Assembly: GCF_902859935.1 (NCBI RefSeq)
Contig: NZ_CADIKI010000011.1
Location: 62,001 to 126,000 of the forward strand
DNA from: Paraburkholderia fynbosensis
GTDB taxonomy: Bacteria > Pseudomonadota > Gammaproteobacteria > Burkholderiales > Burkholderiaceae
Length of the DNA stretch: 64,000 bases
Reading direction: 5' to 3'
Positions 61,868 to 64,000 of this stretch are shown piece by piece; within the stretch, counting starts at the first letter, position 1, and each line of letters opens with the position of its first letter. The translations under genes and the position numbers were made by a program. The notes under the pieces are model-generated. The model worked only from the letters and a program-made list of their open reading frames with translations, did not search any database and was not told where the DNA came from.

Positions 61868-63874
61868 ATGCAATTCGACAAGGCAGTGCTGCAGATTTTC
61901 GCCAACTATTGTGTGGCCGCAGCCGAAAGCATGGCGTACACGCTGGTGCGTACTGCGCACTCGACGTTCGTCAAGGAAACCGAGGATTTCTCCTGCGCGA
62001 TCATGACGCCGGAAGGCCTCACGTTCGCGTCGCCGAAGACACTCGGCGCGACGTGGTATGTCGGTCTCGACTACAGCCCGGTGATCGCGATGATCGATCA
62101 CTACGAGCCGGGCGACATCTGCATGACCAACGATTCGTATAGCGGCTTCGTCGCCACGCACACGCCCGACATCCTGATCTGGAAGCCGGTGTATTACGGC
62201 GGCGAGATCGTCTGTTTCGTCGGCGGACATATTCACAACACGGATATGGGCGGCGCGGTGCCCGCGTCGCTGTCGCGCACGCTGACGGAAATCGAACAGG
62301 AAGGGATTCGCTTTCCACCGTGCAAGATCGTGCGCGCGGGTGTGTTCGACGATTCGATCGTAAAGATCATGGCGGCGAACGTGCGCGTGCCGGATCAGAA
62401 CATTGGCGATCTGCAGGCGCAACTGGCGTCGCTGCATACCGGCGAGCGGCGCGTGCTGGAGATCATCGAACGTTTTGGAATCGACGGTTTCAAGGCGGGC
62501 ATGGGTGCGCTGCTCGACTATTCCGAAGAGCAGGCGCGCACGATTTTGCGTGGCATTCCGGACGGCGACTATTTCTTCGCCGAGTACGCCGACGAAGATT
62601 CGGTGCGCGGCAAGCCGATGCGCGTCGCGCTCACGGTGCGGATCAAGGGCGGCTCGGTGGAGATGGATTACACCGGCAGCGATCCGCAACTGCAGTCGTC
62701 GCTCAACATTCCGACTGGCGGGCGGGAGCGCCATGCGCTCGCACTGGTCGGGTTCGTCTATGTGCTCTACACGCTCAACCCCGACATCCTGCTCAACACG
62801 GGCATGCTGCGTGTTGCACGCTGCATCCTGCCGGAAGGTACGGTGGTCAACGCGACCAAACCCGCAGCGGTCGGCATGCGCAGCCTGACGTGCAAGCTGC
62901 TGCATCTGCTGACATTCGGTGCGTTTTCGCAGGCCGTGCCTGACCGGCTCGCGGCATGTCCGGCCGGCGGTCTGTCAATTCTCAGCGTGAAGACGCTCGA
63001 CCGTCAGGGCGCGACCGTGATGGCGTCGATCGGACCTATCGGCGGCGGCGCGGGCGGTAGTCCGTCGGATGATGGGGAAGACGGCTCGGGTGCCAACAAC
63101 GCGTTCCTGCGCAATACGCCGGTCGAAATCAACGAAACCGAGGTGCCGATCCGCATCACCCGCTATGGCGTGGCGCCCGGTTCGGGTGGCGCGGGCCAGT
63201 ATCGCGGCGGCCAGGGCCTCGTGATGGAATTCAAGGTGTTCTCGCCGAATACGCTCGTGACCGCGCGTAATCGCGATCGCACGCGTTTCGCGTCGTGGGG
63301 CGTTCGCGGCGGGCACGCCGGCGGCAATGCGCGCTTCACGCGCAATCCGGATACGCCGAAAGCGGAAGAGCTGGATAACAACGATCTGGTCGTCTGCATG
63401 CCGGGCGACGTGATCCGTCTCGTCGGCGCGGGCGCGGGCGGCTATGGACGGCCGATCGATCGCGATCCGCAGAAGGTACGCGAGGACGTGTTGCGGGGCT
63501 ATGTGAGCATCGACGAAGCACGCGAGGTCTACGGCGTCGCACTCGACGGCGACACGCTGGATAGTGCACGCACGCAACAGTTGCGCGACGATGCACGGGC
63601 TCGGATCGGTGCATCGGTACCGCCTGCATTCTCGTTCGGCCCGTATCGCGATGCGTTCGAAGCGAAGTGGACTCGCGAACGCTATGCCGCATTGACGGTG
63701 ATCCTGGCGGGCGTGCCGGTGCAGTGGCGCTACTTCATCAAGCATCGGCTGTTCGAGGCGCTCGATAACCGGATTGCGTCCGATCCGCATCTCGCGCAAG
63801 AGCGCGGCGGCGAGGTTGTGCAGGCGATGTTCGCGGAGCTGCGCCGCGAGTATCCGCAGTTGAATGCGCTGTGA
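61868..63874 (+). CDS. hyuB: Hydantoinase / oxoprolinase subunit B (HyuB)
   Basis: ATG 61868 has GGAG about 7 bases upstream; the extension upstream to 61811 has no such site. The 668-residue protein contains the HyuB marks FANYCVAAAESMAYTLVRTA near 11-30, DICMTNDSYSGFVATHTPDI near 84-103, VGGHIHNTDMGGAVPASLSR near 121-140 with two His and Asp, and the C-terminal PGSGGAGQYRGGQGLVMEF near 440-458 and MPGDVIRLVGAGAGGYGRP near 514-532. It supplies the hydrolytic half of the ATP-dependent ring-opening enzyme. It is the last complete gene of the window. Confidence 0.92.
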   Translation: MQFDKAVLQIFANYCVAAAESMAYTLVRTAHSTFVKETEDFSCAIMTPEGLTFASPKTLGATWYVGLDYSPVIAMIDHYEPGDICMTNDSYSGFVATHTPDILIWKPVYYGGEIVCFVGGHIHNTDMGGAVPASLSRTLTEIEQEGIRFPPCKIVRAGVFDDSIVKIMAANVRVPDQNIGDLQAQLASLHTGERRVLEIIERFGIDGFKAGMGALLDYSEEQARTILRGIPDGDYFFAEYADEDSVRGKPMRVALTVRIKGGSVEMDYTGSDPQLQSSLNIPTGGRERHALALVGFVYVLYTLNPDILLNTGMLRVARCILPEGTVVNATKPAAVGMRSLTCKLLHLLTFGAFSQAVPDRLAACPAGGLSILSVKTLDRQGATVMASIGPIGGGAGGSPSDDGEDGSGANNAFLRNTPVEINETEVPIRITRYGVAPGSGGAGQYRGGQGLVMEFKVFSPNTLVTARNRDRTRFASWGVRGGHAGGNARFTRNPDTPKAEELDNNDLVVCMPGDVIRLVGAGAGGYGRPIDRDPQKVREDVLRGYVSIDEAREVYGVALDGDTLDSARTQQLRDDARARIGASVPPAFSFGPYRDAFEAKWTRERYAALTVILAGVPVQWRYFIKHRLFEALDNRIASDPHLAQERGGEVVQAMFAELRREYPQLNAL

Positions 63875-64000
63875 GCGCGGCGCGACACGACGCGGCACCG
63901 CATCGTACGACACGGCGCGGTGAACCCCGCACGGTCGATTCGCAGCGCGGCATGCGGCGCTGTCGACACGCGCCCACCCTGTGACATCCCTTCTTCCTAA

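Noticed and set aside
1..64000. tRNA, rRNA, CRISPR arrays, riboswitches and replication origins.
   Set aside because: No cloverleaf-like sequence, regularly spaced repeats, known riboswitch core or iteron cluster was recognised by eye; faint cases could be missed without a covariance search.

Overview
The window looks like chromosomal or chromid DNA of a Burkholderiales bacterium, most likely Paraburkholderia, Caballeronia or Cupriavidus. The signs are high G+C, two Burkholderia-type 16-strand porins, many LysR regulators next to small catabolic operons, and the gene families present. This is inference from protein character; no rRNA or tRNA gene is present to confirm it. There is no CRISPR array and no intact insertion sequence.

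Region 1 (1-12.5 kb) is accessory and visibly more A+T rich. It starts with the tail of a membrane protein, then a decayed IS3/IS150-type element and a porin on the minus strand. A plus-strand membrane operon follows (2.8-7.2 kb): an anchored SnoaL-like protein, two tandem DoxX-like proteins, a 58-residue membrane protein, an orphan TRAP solute-binding protein and a 14-helix-type MFS exporter. After it come fossils of an IS66 transposase, a flavin reductase and an IS5-family transposase, then a second porin and a chemoreceptor.

Region 2 (12.5-23.2 kb) holds mixed single genes: a large GGDEF-EAL protein, a tiny lipoprotein, a VOC protein, a 92-residue membrane protein divergent from a LysR gene, a metallo-beta-lactamase-fold hydrolase with a clear terminator, an MDR dehydrogenase divergent from a second LysR gene, and a YCII-domain protein.

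Region 3 (23.7-30.9 kb) is a probable acid-catabolism operon: a crotonase, a polyamine-type ABC importer with both permeases fused in one chain, an acyl-CoA ligase and an IclR regulator.

Region 4 (31.3-45.9 kb) is the clearest pathway. It is a compact nine-gene operon that matches the furfural/5-hydroxymethylfurfural (HMF) pathway gene for gene: hmfF and hmfG (UbiD/UbiX-like), hmfABC (molybdenum furoyl-CoA dehydrogenase), hmfD (furoyl-CoA ligase), hmfE (crotonase-fold hydrolase), hmfH (GMC oxidase) and an MFS transporter. Two closely related LysR genes bracket it. HMF would be oxidised to furandicarboxylate, decarboxylated to 2-furoate, activated, hydroxylated and opened to 2-oxoglutarate. 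The large subunit hmfA carries a fused CoxG/SRPBCC domain.

Region 5 (46.2-63.9 kb) has a minus-strand block (cupin, succinate-semialdehyde-type dehydrogenase, tartrate/D-malate-type dehydrogenase, Lrp regulator, class III aminotransferase, GhrA-like reductase, GNAT). It is divergent from a plus-strand block of dipeptide-type ABC transporter genes, with a fused double ATPase, and hydantoinase/oxoprolinase subunits HyuA and HyuB. Together they suggest uptake and ring opening of a cyclic amide followed by amino-acid catabolism; the substrate is unknown.
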